Below are positions 32,228 to 40,684 of a stretch of DNA of 64,000 bases, piece by piece. The translations under genes were made by a program, and so were the position numbers. Each line of letters opens with the position of its first letter. The first letter of the stretch is position 1. Origin of the DNA: an uncultured Bacteroidota bacterium (lineage in GTDB: Bacteria; Bacteroidota; Bacteroidia; Chitinophagales; Chitinophagaceae); assembly GCA_937928385.1 (NCBI GenBank), contig CALEZD010000025.1, positions 1 through 64,000 of the forward strand, written 5' to 3'. The notes beneath the pieces are model-generated. The model did no database searches and was not told the origin of the DNA. It was given only the letters and a program-made list of their open reading frames with translations.

Positions 32228-34738
32228 TTATGCAGGTTTTTTACCCCCCTTCATCGCCATGAATACAGAACCCGCAGCAGCAAGTATCAGCAGCAGGCTG
32301 GACACCATGGCTATCTTATCCCCTGTATAGAATTTTTCCGGGTGGAATTTGAATTCAATCTTATGCTCACCGGCTGGTAACTTCAATGCGCGCAACAGGT
32401 AGTTAGTCCTGTAGATGGGTGTTTCTTTTCCATCAACATAGGCCTTCCACCCGTAGGGATAATAAATATCAGAGAACACAGCGAAACCATCCTTGCTGTT
32501 GTTGGATACATAGCTGATATTGTTTAGCCCATAATCAGCCAGTTTCACATAAGCCACACTATCCTTTCCTAACTGGTACCCGTTAAAATCATTCTTATAA
32601 GTTGAACGTAATACCGCCGTTTGCCTGGGATTGAATTCCTGCATCAGCGTATCCGGCTGCTCTCCGATGTTACCTGCTTTCAGCGCCAGTATTTCGTTAT
32701 CGGCTGTTTCTTCCCATTGAATATTGTCTACAAACCAGGCATTGCCACAAGCCTCGCCATTGGGTATAGCTACAGGCTGCCCCTGTGCACCCTGTGGTGA
32801 TATGATGTATTTGGTGTTCAGCATATTCAGCACCTGGCGGTTGAAGCCGCTACGCATGTGGATATCAATCAAATCCTGGTATATCTCCATTTTGGCAGGG
32901 CTGTAGCCACCTATGCATTTATGGTGCGCCGCCTGCATGGCATTATTGAAAGGATCAACAGACAAATCCAGCACCCTGTAATACGGGTCAGGGTCTTGTT
33001 TTATTTGCATATCAACAGAACGAGGTGTAAACTGTGCCTCGTACTGTTCGGGGTCTATATAATTCTCTTCGCTCAGGTAACGGGTATCGATCTTCATCAG
33101 GTCGATAGCTGTCAATGCACCGATGCCTATTATTGCATACTGGGCTTTTATCTTGTCTTTGCCATAAGCCCACAACAGGCCCACTGCCAATGCAATAAAT
33201 ACTGCACTGAGTATGCCCGACTTCATGGCCATATCCGCCCTGTCGGCTTGCACCGCACTCATCACCCTGTTGGCCGCCTCCTCATTTTTAAAGGACTGCA
33301 TCAACTGCTCTTTCAACTGCGGATCCCTGTGCGATTTAAAATCGAAGAACATACTGCTGCCCAAACCCAGGACCAGGCACAAACCACCTGTAGCTATACC
33401 TGCAGTCCTTATTTTCTTCCACAACTCCTCTTTAGATAATGCACCGTTCATTATATCATGTAGTGTCCACACGGCCAGTAGCGGAAACAGTAACTGAGGT
33501 ATCACCAGTACCATATTAGGCACACGGAACTTATTAAGGCCGGGTAATGTATCGAACAGGAAATAGTTGAACGAGGGGAAATGCTTACCGGTTGACATCA
33601 GGAAAGCCAGCACACTCACAGCCAGTATCCACCATTTGTGCGGACTCTTTATAATCATCATACCCAGCACAAACAGGAATACTATAATAGCGCCGAAATA
33701 AAACGGCCCGCCCGTAAAGGGCTGTGGCCCCCAATAGCCCGGGAAGCTTTCTACAAAACCCGCCGCACCCTGCTCAGGCACACCTATTTCTGTCATTACC
33801 TCGTACGACTCAGAGTTTTCACCAAGCTTCTCCCTGTTTGAACCACCATACAGCATAGGCACCAGCACGGTAAAACTCTCACCCCATGAGTTGCTCCAGG
33901 CAAAAGCATAATCTTTATCGAGTCCGCCACCTTTTTTTTGCTCATCGTGGTTGATGGTCAGTTCGCTTTCACCGCCACGCATGGTGGTTTTATTATACTC
34001 CAGTGTAGAAAGGAAGCCCTGCATACTGGGGCCTATACCTACAGCCGCTGCTACTAATGAAATAGCGGATGCGATAAAAAACGTCTTCAGGTTCTGCTCT
34101 TTCAGCGCTGTAATGAAGAAGGTAATAACCATGCCCAGGATAATAAAGAACGTATAGTACATTATCTGGTAGTGGCCGGTACCCATCAGCAAGGCTACAG
34201 ATATACCCAGTACAGGTATGCCCGTCCACCATTTACCACGGTACAACAATATAAGCCCGCCTATAAGTACAGGTATATATGCCAGTCCCCACATTTTGGT
34301 TTCGTGGCCGGCCTCTATCAAGGTAATGTTGTAGGTAGAGAATGCATAAGCCACTGCACCTGCCAGCGACAACCACCTGTTGAAACCCAATATCAAACCT
34401 AATACATAAAAACCCAGCATGGCCAGTAGCAGGAATCCGGCAGGCTTACCCATTATATTCATTATAGTGGTCTGTATAGGGTATATCAGGTTATTGCTTT
34501 CGGGCACATAATAGGTAAACGTAGGCATACCCCCGAACATCGAGTTACTCCACATCACATTCTCACCGGTTTTCTCATGCCAGTCCATACCTTCTTTGGC
34601 CATCGATTTCCATTGCACATAATCGCTCTGGTATAACTGCAAACCATCCAGTTGCGGATAACTGAATAAGAAAGAGATTATAATAAAGCCCAGTACAATA
34701 TATATATGTGGTAAAATCTTCTTGAAATCAAATTGCAT
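32228..34738 (-). CDS. YfhO-family multi-pass membrane protein
   Basis: 836 aa from the ATG giving MQFDFKKILPHIYIVLGF; the longer frame adds 14 non-conserved residues. About 12-14 TM segments, with signatures YQSDYVQWKSMAKEG, SMFGGMPTFTYYVPESN, YAFSTYNITLIEAGHETKMWGLAYIP and FNYFLFDTLPGLNKFRVPNM in the membrane part, followed by a C-terminal domain (SDIYYPYGWKAYVDGKETPIYRTNYLLRALKLPAGEHKIEFKF). YfhO proteins are GT-C-like and are thought to glycosylate teichoic or other polymers in Gram-positive bacteria. First gene of the operon, with a TATTTTTG box just upstream. Confidence 0.88.
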   Translation of the reverse strand: MQFDFKKILPHIYIVLGFIIISFLFSYPQLDGLQLYQSDYVQWKSMAKEGMDWHEKTGENVMWSNSMFGGMPTFTYYVPESNNLIYPIQTTIMNIMGKPAGFLLLAMLGFYVLGLILGFNRWLSLAGAVAYAFSTYNITLIEAGHETKMWGLAYIPVLIGGLILLYRGKWWTGIPVLGISVALLMGTGHYQIMYYTFFIILGMVITFFITALKEQNLKTFFIASAISLVAAAVGIGPSMQGFLSTLEYNKTTMRGGESELTINHDEQKKGGGLDKDYAFAWSNSWGESFTVLVPMLYGGSNREKLGENSESYEVMTEIGVPEQGAAGFVESFPGYWGPQPFTGGPFYFGAIIVFLFVLGMMIIKSPHKWWILAVSVLAFLMSTGKHFPSFNYFLFDTLPGLNKFRVPNMVLVIPQLLFPLLAVWTLHDIMNGALSKEELWKKIRTAGIATGGLCLVLGLGSSMFFDFKSHRDPQLKEQLMQSFKNEEAANRVMSAVQADRADMAMKSGILSAVFIALAVGLLWAYGKDKIKAQYAIIGIGALTAIDLMKIDTRYLSEENYIDPEQYEAQFTPRSVDMQIKQDPDPYYRVLDLSVDPFNNAMQAAHHKCIGGYSPAKMEIYQDLIDIHMRSGFNRQVLNMLNTKYIISPQGAQGQPVAIPNGEACGNAWFVDNIQWEETADNEILALKAGNIGEQPDTLMQEFNPRQTAVLRSTYKNDFNGYQLGKDSVAYVKLADYGLNNISYVSNNSKDGFAVFSDIYYPYGWKAYVDGKETPIYRTNYLLRALKLPAGEHKIEFKFHPEKFYTGDKIAMVSSLLLILAAAGSVFMAMKGGKKPA

Positions 34739-34758
34739 ATCGGTGTTTTTATCAGAAA

Positions 34759-34766
34759 CAAAAATA
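34759..34766 (-). promoter_or_regulatory. Possible -7 promoter box of the yfhO-rocD operon
   Basis: Minus-strand TATTTTTG fits TAnnTTTG and ends 20 nt before the ATG at 34738. No TTTG at the usual -33 distance was found, so this is tentative. Confidence 0.35.
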
Positions 34767-34912
34767 ACGGTTCTGCGCACTAAAGGAAATTAACCACGCT
34801 AAAAATCAACAAATAGCGCCTTTATTGTGAATAACTCCCAAAACATAAGTTTATTTCATTACGCATAACCCGTTTTTATTATCCGTACCCTCATTTTTCG
34901 GGATTTAGAAGT

Positions 34913-34920
34913 TACTTTTG
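34913..34920 (+). promoter_or_regulatory. -7 promoter box of the E1 dehydrogenase gene
   Basis: TACTTTTG matches TAnnTTTG exactly, 9 nt before the ATG at 34930, so the start of transcription would fall almost on the start codon. No clear -33 TTTG. Confidence 0.5.
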
Positions 34921-34929
34921 CGCATTCGT

Positions 34930-36999
34930 ATGGACAAAAAAACGGAAACACTATCTAACGACATACTGCTGAAAGCTTACAGGCTGATGATGACTGCCAA
35001 AGCCATGGCCGAAACCTACGAGGCCAACAGGCAGATATGTAAATATGTACACAGCACATCGCGCGGGCACGAGGCTATTCAACTGGCTACCGGTTTCCTG
35101 TTGCAGCCGGGCGACTATGTAAGCCCCTACTACCGCGACGAGAGCATGATGCTGGGCATGGGTTACCGTCCGTACGAATTGATGCTGCAACTGCTGGCCA
35201 AGGCCGACGACCCCTTTACCGGTGGACGCGCCTACTACAACCACCCCAACATCCGCCGCGACAATTTTCCTAAGATAATACACCAGAGCAGCGCTACAGG
35301 TATGCAGGCCGTACCTACTACCGGCATTGCACAGGGCATACAATATATAGAGAAACAAAAACTGATAGACTACTCCACCCCGCCCGTGGTCATCTGCTCG
35401 CTGGGCGATGGCAGTGTTACCGAAGGTGAAGTGAGCGAAGCCTTCCAGTTTGCCGTATTGCACCAGTTACCTATTATATACCTTGTACAAGACAACGAAT
35501 GGGGTATATCCGTAAGCAGCGACGAGGCCCGCACGATGGATGCCTACGAATTTGCCGCCGGCTTCAAGGGCATGGAGCGCGTGCGTGTGAATGGCAGCGA
35601 TTTCCCCGACTCGTACAAGACCATGCAATACACCATCGACTGGGTGCGCAAAGAACGCCGTCCTATACTGGTGCATGCAAAAGTGCCCCTGCTGGGCCAC
35701 CATACCAGCGGTGTGCGCAAAGAATGGTACCGCACCGAGGACGACCTGGCCAAACACGCCATAGACGACCCCGGCCCTAAACTGAAAAAGAGATTACTGC
35801 AAAAAGGCATCAGCGAAGACCAACTGCAAGCTATAGAAGATGAAGAGCGCGCGTTTGTGCAGGGCGAATTTGAAAAAGCGGTAAACGCCCCCGAGCCCAA
35901 CCCCGCTACCGTGTCCGACCATGTATTTGCACCCACACCGGTAACGGTAGAAAAAGGCAACCGCACCCCCGCCAACGGCGAGAAAGTGGTGATGGTAGAT
36001 GCTGCACTGCATGCCGTGGAAGAAATTATGCGCGACCACCCTGAGGCCCTGTTTTACGGGCAGGACGTAGGAGGGCGCATAGGCGGCGTGTTTCGCGAGG
36101 CGGCTACGCTGGCACAAAAATTTGGTGACAGCCGCGTATTCAACACCGCCATACAGGAAGCATACATTATTGGCAGTACCATTGGCATGAGCGCCGTAGG
36201 CCTCAAACCCATAGTAGAAGTACAGTTTGCTGACTACATATACCCCGGCCTCAACCAGCTCGTTACCGAAATCAGCAAGAGCTGCTACCTCAGTTGCGGT
36301 AAATACCCCGTGTCCAACATCATACGTGTACCCATAGGCGCCTACGGTGGTGGCGGGCCTTACCACAGCGGCAGTGTAGAAAGCACCCTGGCTACCATCA
36401 AAGGCATTAAAATAGTGTACCCCAGCAATGCAGCAGATATGAAAGGCCTGATGAAAGCAGCCTACTACGACCCCAACCCCGTGGTGATGCTGGAGCACAA
36501 AGGACTGTACTGGAGCAAAGTGCCCGGCACGCAGGATGCCATGACCATCGAGCCGGATAAAGATTATATCGTACCATTAGGTAAAGGCTTACTGGTACAG
36601 CAGGCATCGCAAACAGCTATAAACATCGGTGCCAGTATGTGCATCATTACCTATGGTATGGGTGTGCATTGGGCCAAAAATGCAGCTAAACAATTCGACG
36701 ACCAAATAGATATAGTCGATCTCCGCACCATCTTCCCGCTCGATGAAGAACTGGTATTCAATACTGTGCGCAAACACGGCAAGTGCCTGGTATTGACCGA
36801 AGAGCAGCTCAACAACTCATTTGCCGAAGCGCTGGCCGCACGCATTATGCAAAATTGCTTCCAGAGCCTGGACGCACCCGTAGCCACTATGGGTGCCCTC
36901 AACCTGCCCGCAGTACCCATGAATATGGGCCTCGAAGCAGCCATGCTCCCCAATGCAGAAAAAGTTGCCGACAAAATCAGGGAAGTGTTGGAGAGCTAA
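34930..36999 (+). CDS. 2-oxoacid dehydrogenase E1, fused alpha and beta subunits
   Basis: 689 aa from the ATG at 34930 (MDKKTETLS); a longer frame begins with TTG inside the promoter box. The alpha half (about 1-330) has SRGHEAIQLATGFLLQPGDYVSPYYRDE and the TPP motif GDGSVTEGEVSEAFQFAVLHQLPIIYLVQDNEWG. The beta half (from about 355) has VDAALHAVEEIMRDHPEALFYGQDVGG, FADYIYPGLNQLVTEISK and GAYGGGGPYHSGSVE. In most bacteria these are two genes; the fusion is known in Bacteroidota. The likely substrates are branched-chain 2-oxoacids; pyruvate is an alternative. E2 and E3 are not in the window. Confidence 0.9.
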   Translation: MDKKTETLSNDILLKAYRLMMTAKAMAETYEANRQICKYVHSTSRGHEAIQLATGFLLQPGDYVSPYYRDESMMLGMGYRPYELMLQLLAKADDPFTGGRAYYNHPNIRRDNFPKIIHQSSATGMQAVPTTGIAQGIQYIEKQKLIDYSTPPVVICSLGDGSVTEGEVSEAFQFAVLHQLPIIYLVQDNEWGISVSSDEARTMDAYEFAAGFKGMERVRVNGSDFPDSYKTMQYTIDWVRKERRPILVHAKVPLLGHHTSGVRKEWYRTEDDLAKHAIDDPGPKLKKRLLQKGISEDQLQAIEDEERAFVQGEFEKAVNAPEPNPATVSDHVFAPTPVTVEKGNRTPANGEKVVMVDAALHAVEEIMRDHPEALFYGQDVGGRIGGVFREAATLAQKFGDSRVFNTAIQEAYIIGSTIGMSAVGLKPIVEVQFADYIYPGLNQLVTEISKSCYLSCGKYPVSNIIRVPIGAYGGGGPYHSGSVESTLATIKGIKIVYPSNAADMKGLMKAAYYDPNPVVMLEHKGLYWSKVPGTQDAMTIEPDKDYIVPLGKGLLVQQASQTAINIGASMCIITYGMGVHWAKNAAKQFDDQIDIVDLRTIFPLDEELVFNTVRKHGKCLVLTEEQLNNSFAEALAARIMQNCFQSLDAPVATMGALNLPAVPMNMGLEAAMLPNAEKVADKIREVLES

Positions 37000-37023
37000 A
37001 CAGTATTCTCCGCTAAATTAGGA

Positions 37024-37063
37024 CCGTCATTGCGAGGAAACGAACGTAGTGAGTGACGTGGCA
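37024..37063. repeat. Possible interspersed palindromic repeat
   Basis: The sequence CGTCATTGCGAGG, followed by GTGAGTGACGTGGCAA, resembles the widespread REP-like repeats that begin GTCATTGCGAGG in many bacterial genomes. The ends can pair in part (GTCA with TGAC). It lies in the 152-nt gap between the E1 gene and the small proline-rich gene. Confidence 0.45.
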
Positions 37064-37151
37064 ACTGCCTTCATTGAGGCAAATTAAAATTTATCTCTAT
37101 CGAAATAATCCCCTGAGAACATGCAATGTCGCATCTATCAGCATATCAACC

Positions 37152-37364
37152 TCACCTGCTCTTTATATTCGGTTCCGGCGGGTCATCCGGCATAGGCGTT
37201 TCATGCGGAGTACCCGGCTTGGGTACTTCCGGCTCCAGGGGTTTCATCGGGTCTTTTTCAGGCGTACCTGGCTGATTAGGCACATCGGGTATACCGGGAT
37301 GCCCCGGCATATCAGGTATCTCCGGCTTGTGCGGAACCTCGGGTATCGTTTTCTTCTCACTCAT
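37152..37364 (-). CDS. Small proline-rich protein of unknown function
   Basis: 70 aa. MSEKKTIPEVPHKPEIPDMPGHPGIPDVPNQPG..., about 30 % Pro, with repeated (E/D)(V/I)P-x-x-P units every 3-6 residues and alternating Glu/Asp and Lys/His. No signal peptide and no hydrophobic stretch, so it is probably cytoplasmic and extended (polyproline II). It is not recognised as a named family. A CACCTTTG sequence about 20 nt upstream approximates a -7 box. The opposite-strand frame over the same region looks like a shadow. Confidence 0.6.
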   Translation of the reverse strand: MSEKKTIPEVPHKPEIPDMPGHPGIPDVPNQPGTPEKDPMKPLEPEVPKPGTPHETPMPDDPPEPNIKSR

Positions 37365-37523
37365 AACCTATCTGTTTCTTTTATAACAAAGGTGGAGGGG
37401 GATTGTTACAAACTATATCTCACGAATGTATAAAATAAAGACCACCTCCCCATTAAGCTACCTATGTTACATACAATTCTATATACATTTTTGTATCTTG
37501 TTAGATTAAATACGAAGCCGAAT

Positions 37524-39500
37524 ATGAAGAGAATCTTTACACTCCTGCTTACAGCATTCTCCGCCACTGCCCTGGCGCAAAACGCCTACTACTCTGTACG
37601 GACAGAAGCGGTGGTGCAGAAATCGCCCGCACAGATTAATTTGAAATGGGAAATGCCACCCGCCAAAACCAATGGTAACATTACTATATACCGCAAGGCG
37701 CAGTCGGCAACATCATGGGGCGCGGCCATCGCACAGATAGCCGGCACCAGCACCTCGTACAACGATAATAATGTATCCGCCGGCTCCGCATACGAATACT
37801 TAGTGGTGAAAGACGATACCACCAACCCCTACGGCTATATCTTCGCCGGTATAGAGCAGCCCGCCATACACAGCAGGGGCGCGCTCATCCTGCTGGTAGA
37901 TGATATGTTCAGCACTACCTGCAGCACCGAGATAGCCACACTGGTAAAAGACCTGAGCGGCGATGGCTGGGAGGTGATACGCAAAGACTACCCCCGCAGC
38001 ACTACAGTGGCTGCTGTCAAGGCATTCATTGTATCCACTTCGCAAACCAATAGCAACCTGGAGGCGGTGTACGTACTCGGCCATATAGCCGTACCCTACA
38101 GTGGCGACCTGAACCCCGATGCCCACCCCGACCACAAAGGGGCATGGCCTGCCGACCTGTATTATGGCGACCTGGACGGCACCTGGTCGGATGGCAGCAT
38201 CAATAATGTTACTTCGAATAATCCGCTGAACCACAACACCCCCGGCGACGGTAAATTTGACAACAGCTACATAGCCAGCGATATTGAGTTGCAGGTAGGC
38301 CGTGTGGATTTTTATGACATGCCCGCCTTTAGCAAAACAGAAGAGCAGATGATGAAAAGCTACCTGAACAAGGCGCACCAGTATAAAACGGGAGCACTTG
38401 CGGTAACAAAACGTGCATTAGTCGATGACAATTTTAAAACCATGCCCGAAGGGTTTGGCGGTAATGGCTGGCGCAACTTCGCCCCGCTGGTGGGTAGCAA
38501 CAATGTGGAGGAAAAAGATTTCATCGGTACGCTCAATACACAGTTTTACCAATTTGCTTATGGTTGCGGTGGTGGTTCGTACACCAGTTGCAGTGGTATA
38601 GGCAATACTACCAACATTGCCGCCAACGATATGAAAGCCATCTTCACCCCCTTGTTTGGCAGCTACTTTGGCGATTGGAATTATAAAAACAATTTCCTGC
38701 GTGCACCGCTTTGTGCAGACGAGCCGTCGCTGGCCAGCTTCTGGGCGGGCAGGCCCAACTGGTATCTGCACCATCTGGCACTGGGCGAGCCAATCGGCTA
38801 CGCTACCCGCCTTTCACAAAACAACAACGGAACATTTTATGCCACACCCATCCCTTCATTGGCCAGGATAGTGACAACAGCACTCATGGGCGACCCTACC
38901 CTGCGTACGGAATATGTGAAGCCCGTGCCATCCATCACACTGGGCGGCGACAGCACAAAGGGCGCTGTAGTATCATGGACGGCCAGCCCCGAAGCGGGTG
39001 TAGCAGGCTACTATGTATATCGCGCCACATCCGAGTTTGGGGAGTACAAGCTGCGCTCAGGCATGGTTAACGGTACCACTTATACCGATTCATTTGGCGC
39101 ACCGGGCACCTACTGGTATATGGTACGCGCTACCAAGCTGCAAACCACCCCATCGGGCACTTATTACAACCTCAGCCTCGGCACCTCCGCTTCCGGCACT
39201 TTCCAATACCCGCATTTCGATGTGGGCGTACCTGCCGTTACTACTATTGCTGAAGTACAGCTCTACCCCAACCCCGCTAAGGAGTCGGTACAGCTCAGCA
39301 TCAGCGCCGCACAAGGCACTGCGGCCACTATCCTCATTACCGACCTGCAGGGCAAGGTGATGGCAAAAAAAGAAAGGCAGCTAACCACGGGCAATAACCT
39401 GGAACAATTAGATATCAGCACATTGCCTGCCGGTATGTATATGGTACAGGTGCAGGCGGGCAACAGCCGTAAAACATTAAAACTGGCCAGGAGATATTAA
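37524..39500 (+). CDS. T9SS-exported gingipain-like (C25-type) protein with fibronectin III domain
   Basis: 658 aa from the ATG giving MKRIFTLLLTAFSATALAQ. A fibronectin-III-like domain (about 25-115) precedes a region like the C25 catalytic domain: ALILLVDDMFSTTCSTEI, YVLGHIAVPYSGDLNPDAHPDHKGAWPADLYYGDLDGTW and ASDIELQVGRVDFYDMPAF parallel the gingipain His and VGR regions, and AYGCGGGSY near residue 355 is a candidate Cys site. A second FNIII-like domain (SWTASPEAGVAGYYVYRA) and a type A T9SS sorting domain (VQLYPNPAKESVQLSI to the C terminus) follow. Peptidase activity is inferred, not established. Confidence 0.75.
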   Translation: MKRIFTLLLTAFSATALAQNAYYSVRTEAVVQKSPAQINLKWEMPPAKTNGNITIYRKAQSATSWGAAIAQIAGTSTSYNDNNVSAGSAYEYLVVKDDTTNPYGYIFAGIEQPAIHSRGALILLVDDMFSTTCSTEIATLVKDLSGDGWEVIRKDYPRSTTVAAVKAFIVSTSQTNSNLEAVYVLGHIAVPYSGDLNPDAHPDHKGAWPADLYYGDLDGTWSDGSINNVTSNNPLNHNTPGDGKFDNSYIASDIELQVGRVDFYDMPAFSKTEEQMMKSYLNKAHQYKTGALAVTKRALVDDNFKTMPEGFGGNGWRNFAPLVGSNNVEEKDFIGTLNTQFYQFAYGCGGGSYTSCSGIGNTTNIAANDMKAIFTPLFGSYFGDWNYKNNFLRAPLCADEPSLASFWAGRPNWYLHHLALGEPIGYATRLSQNNNGTFYATPIPSLARIVTTALMGDPTLRTEYVKPVPSITLGGDSTKGAVVSWTASPEAGVAGYYVYRATSEFGEYKLRSGMVNGTTYTDSFGAPGTYWYMVRATKLQTTPSGTYYNLSLGTSASGTFQYPHFDVGVPAVTTIAEVQLYPNPAKESVQLSISAAQGTAATILITDLQGKVMAKKERQLTTGNNLEQLDISTLPAGMYMVQVQAGNSRKTLKLARRY

Positions 39501-39582
39501 AAAGCAGGTATTAACAGGTAATTTGATTTTTTATTACATTTGAGAACAGTTCAAAACATAAGCTAAACGCATTACAATAAAT

Positions 39583-39780
39583 ATGAAAAAAATAGTATTG
39601 TTCCTCAGCCTGGGCGTAGTTATCAGTAGCGTATTCCCTTCTTGCAAAAAGTCGTACAATTGTGAGTGCGTCAATACCCAGGGGGAAAAGACCAGCCGTA
39701 ACATTCTTGCTACCAACAGCGCCGAAGCAGAGAAAAACTGTGACGAATATGGCCTGGTAGGGCACTGCGAAATAAAATAA
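39583..39780 (+). CDS. Small cysteine-containing lipoprotein
   Basis: 65 aa. Signal peptide and lipobox FPSC (Cys21), then a 45-residue mature part with four cysteines (NCECVN, EKNCDEY, GHCEIK) that could form two disulphides. The function is unknown. A TACATTTG box at 39535-39542 (40 nt before the ATG) may be its promoter. A terminator follows directly. Confidence 0.75.
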   Translation: MKKIVLFLSLGVVISSVFPSCKKSYNCECVNTQGEKTSRNILATNSAEAEKNCDEYGLVGHCEIK

Positions 39781-39790
39781 CTTGAATTTT

Positions 39791-39817
39791 AAAACCCCGC
39801 TTTTTGCGGGGTTTTTG
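39791..39817 (+). terminator. Rho-independent terminator after the small lipoprotein
   Basis: AAAACCCCGC, 5-nt loop, GCGGGGTTTTT: a strong GC stem with a T run. It overlaps the ATG that would otherwise start the next frame, which argues for the later GTG start there. Confidence 0.9.
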
Positions 39818-39848
39818 GTTCATATATCACCCGAAAAAAATTTACCCT

Positions 39849-40676
39849 GTGAATATCCTGTATATATTCTTATTTCTTTTGGTATATACATCAAGCCACG
39901 CCCAGGATACCTTCTTTGTCTACTTCGAAAATGGGTCATCAATACTGAGCAGCAATACCAAAAAAATGCTGGACTCGCTGGCATACAACAATATTTTGCA
40001 GCCTAGTAAGTTATACACTGTAACAGGGCATGCGGATGTTGTAGGTGGAGAAAGCGCCAACAATACCTTGTCTGTTAAAAGGGCTGAGACAGTAGCAAGA
40101 TACCTGGTGAGTTTTGGTGTAAAAATAGACACTGTATTTGGAAATGGGGAGATAGTCAGACCGGAAACTTCTACCGGTTACCCTATGGACAGAAGAGTGG
40201 ATATTGTGGTTACCAAAAAGGCAAAACTACCCGACATAAAAACCCTTAAAAAGGGGGATGTATTTGACCTGGAAAATATGTTCTTTCACGGTGGAATGGC
40301 AATAATGAAACAGGAGTCTATGCCTGTACTGGAAATGCTATTGAAAACAATGCAGGAAAACAAGACGCTGAAAATACGAATAGAAGGCCATGTGCATTGT
40401 TACAGTTGGAGCATAAAGCAATACATATCGCCTACAACTGACGGAGCCGTAGAATACAATGTTCGCGTAGGAGGCAGGCACAGGGAACAATACATCACTG
40501 GTAGTAAAAAGGAATCCATGGAACTTTCAACAGCCCGTGCCAAAGTTGTTCGGGATTATTTGGTTCAAAACAAGATAGACGCTACCCGGCTGCAATATGC
40601 AGGACTCGCATGCAAAGAAATGGAACTGCACCCCGACAACAATAGAAGGGTGGCTATCAGAATATTAGAAAAGTAG
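39849..40676 (+). CDS. Double OmpA-domain envelope protein
   Basis: 275 aa from a GTG at 39849, which gives a clean signal peptide (MNILYIFLFLLVYTSSHAQ); an upstream ATG lies inside the terminator. Domain 1 (about 20-125) is a normal OmpA C-terminal-like fold: VTGHADVVG, LSVKRAETVARYL, DRRVDIVV. Domain 2 (about 145-275) has IEGHVHCYSW where the usual GHTD would be, an insertion of about 35 residues and then LSTARAKVVRDYL...NRRVAIRILEK. It is probably periplasmic and peptidoglycan-associated, but with one altered domain. A paralogue follows 8 nt after the stop. Confidence 0.85.
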   Translation: MNILYIFLFLLVYTSSHAQDTFFVYFENGSSILSSNTKKMLDSLAYNNILQPSKLYTVTGHADVVGGESANNTLSVKRAETVARYLVSFGVKIDTVFGNGEIVRPETSTGYPMDRRVDIVVTKKAKLPDIKTLKKGDVFDLENMFFHGGMAIMKQESMPVLEMLLKTMQENKTLKIRIEGHVHCYSWSIKQYISPTTDGAVEYNVRVGGRHREQYITGSKKESMELSTARAKVVRDYLVQNKIDATRLQYAGLACKEMELHPDNNRRVAIRILEK

Positions 40677-40684
40677 TTCAGTAA

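Noticed and set aside
37053..37433. Plus-strand open frame opposite the proline-rich gene
   Set aside because: Its composition (many Arg, Tyr, Phe) is what the complement of a Pro-rich gene gives; no domain.
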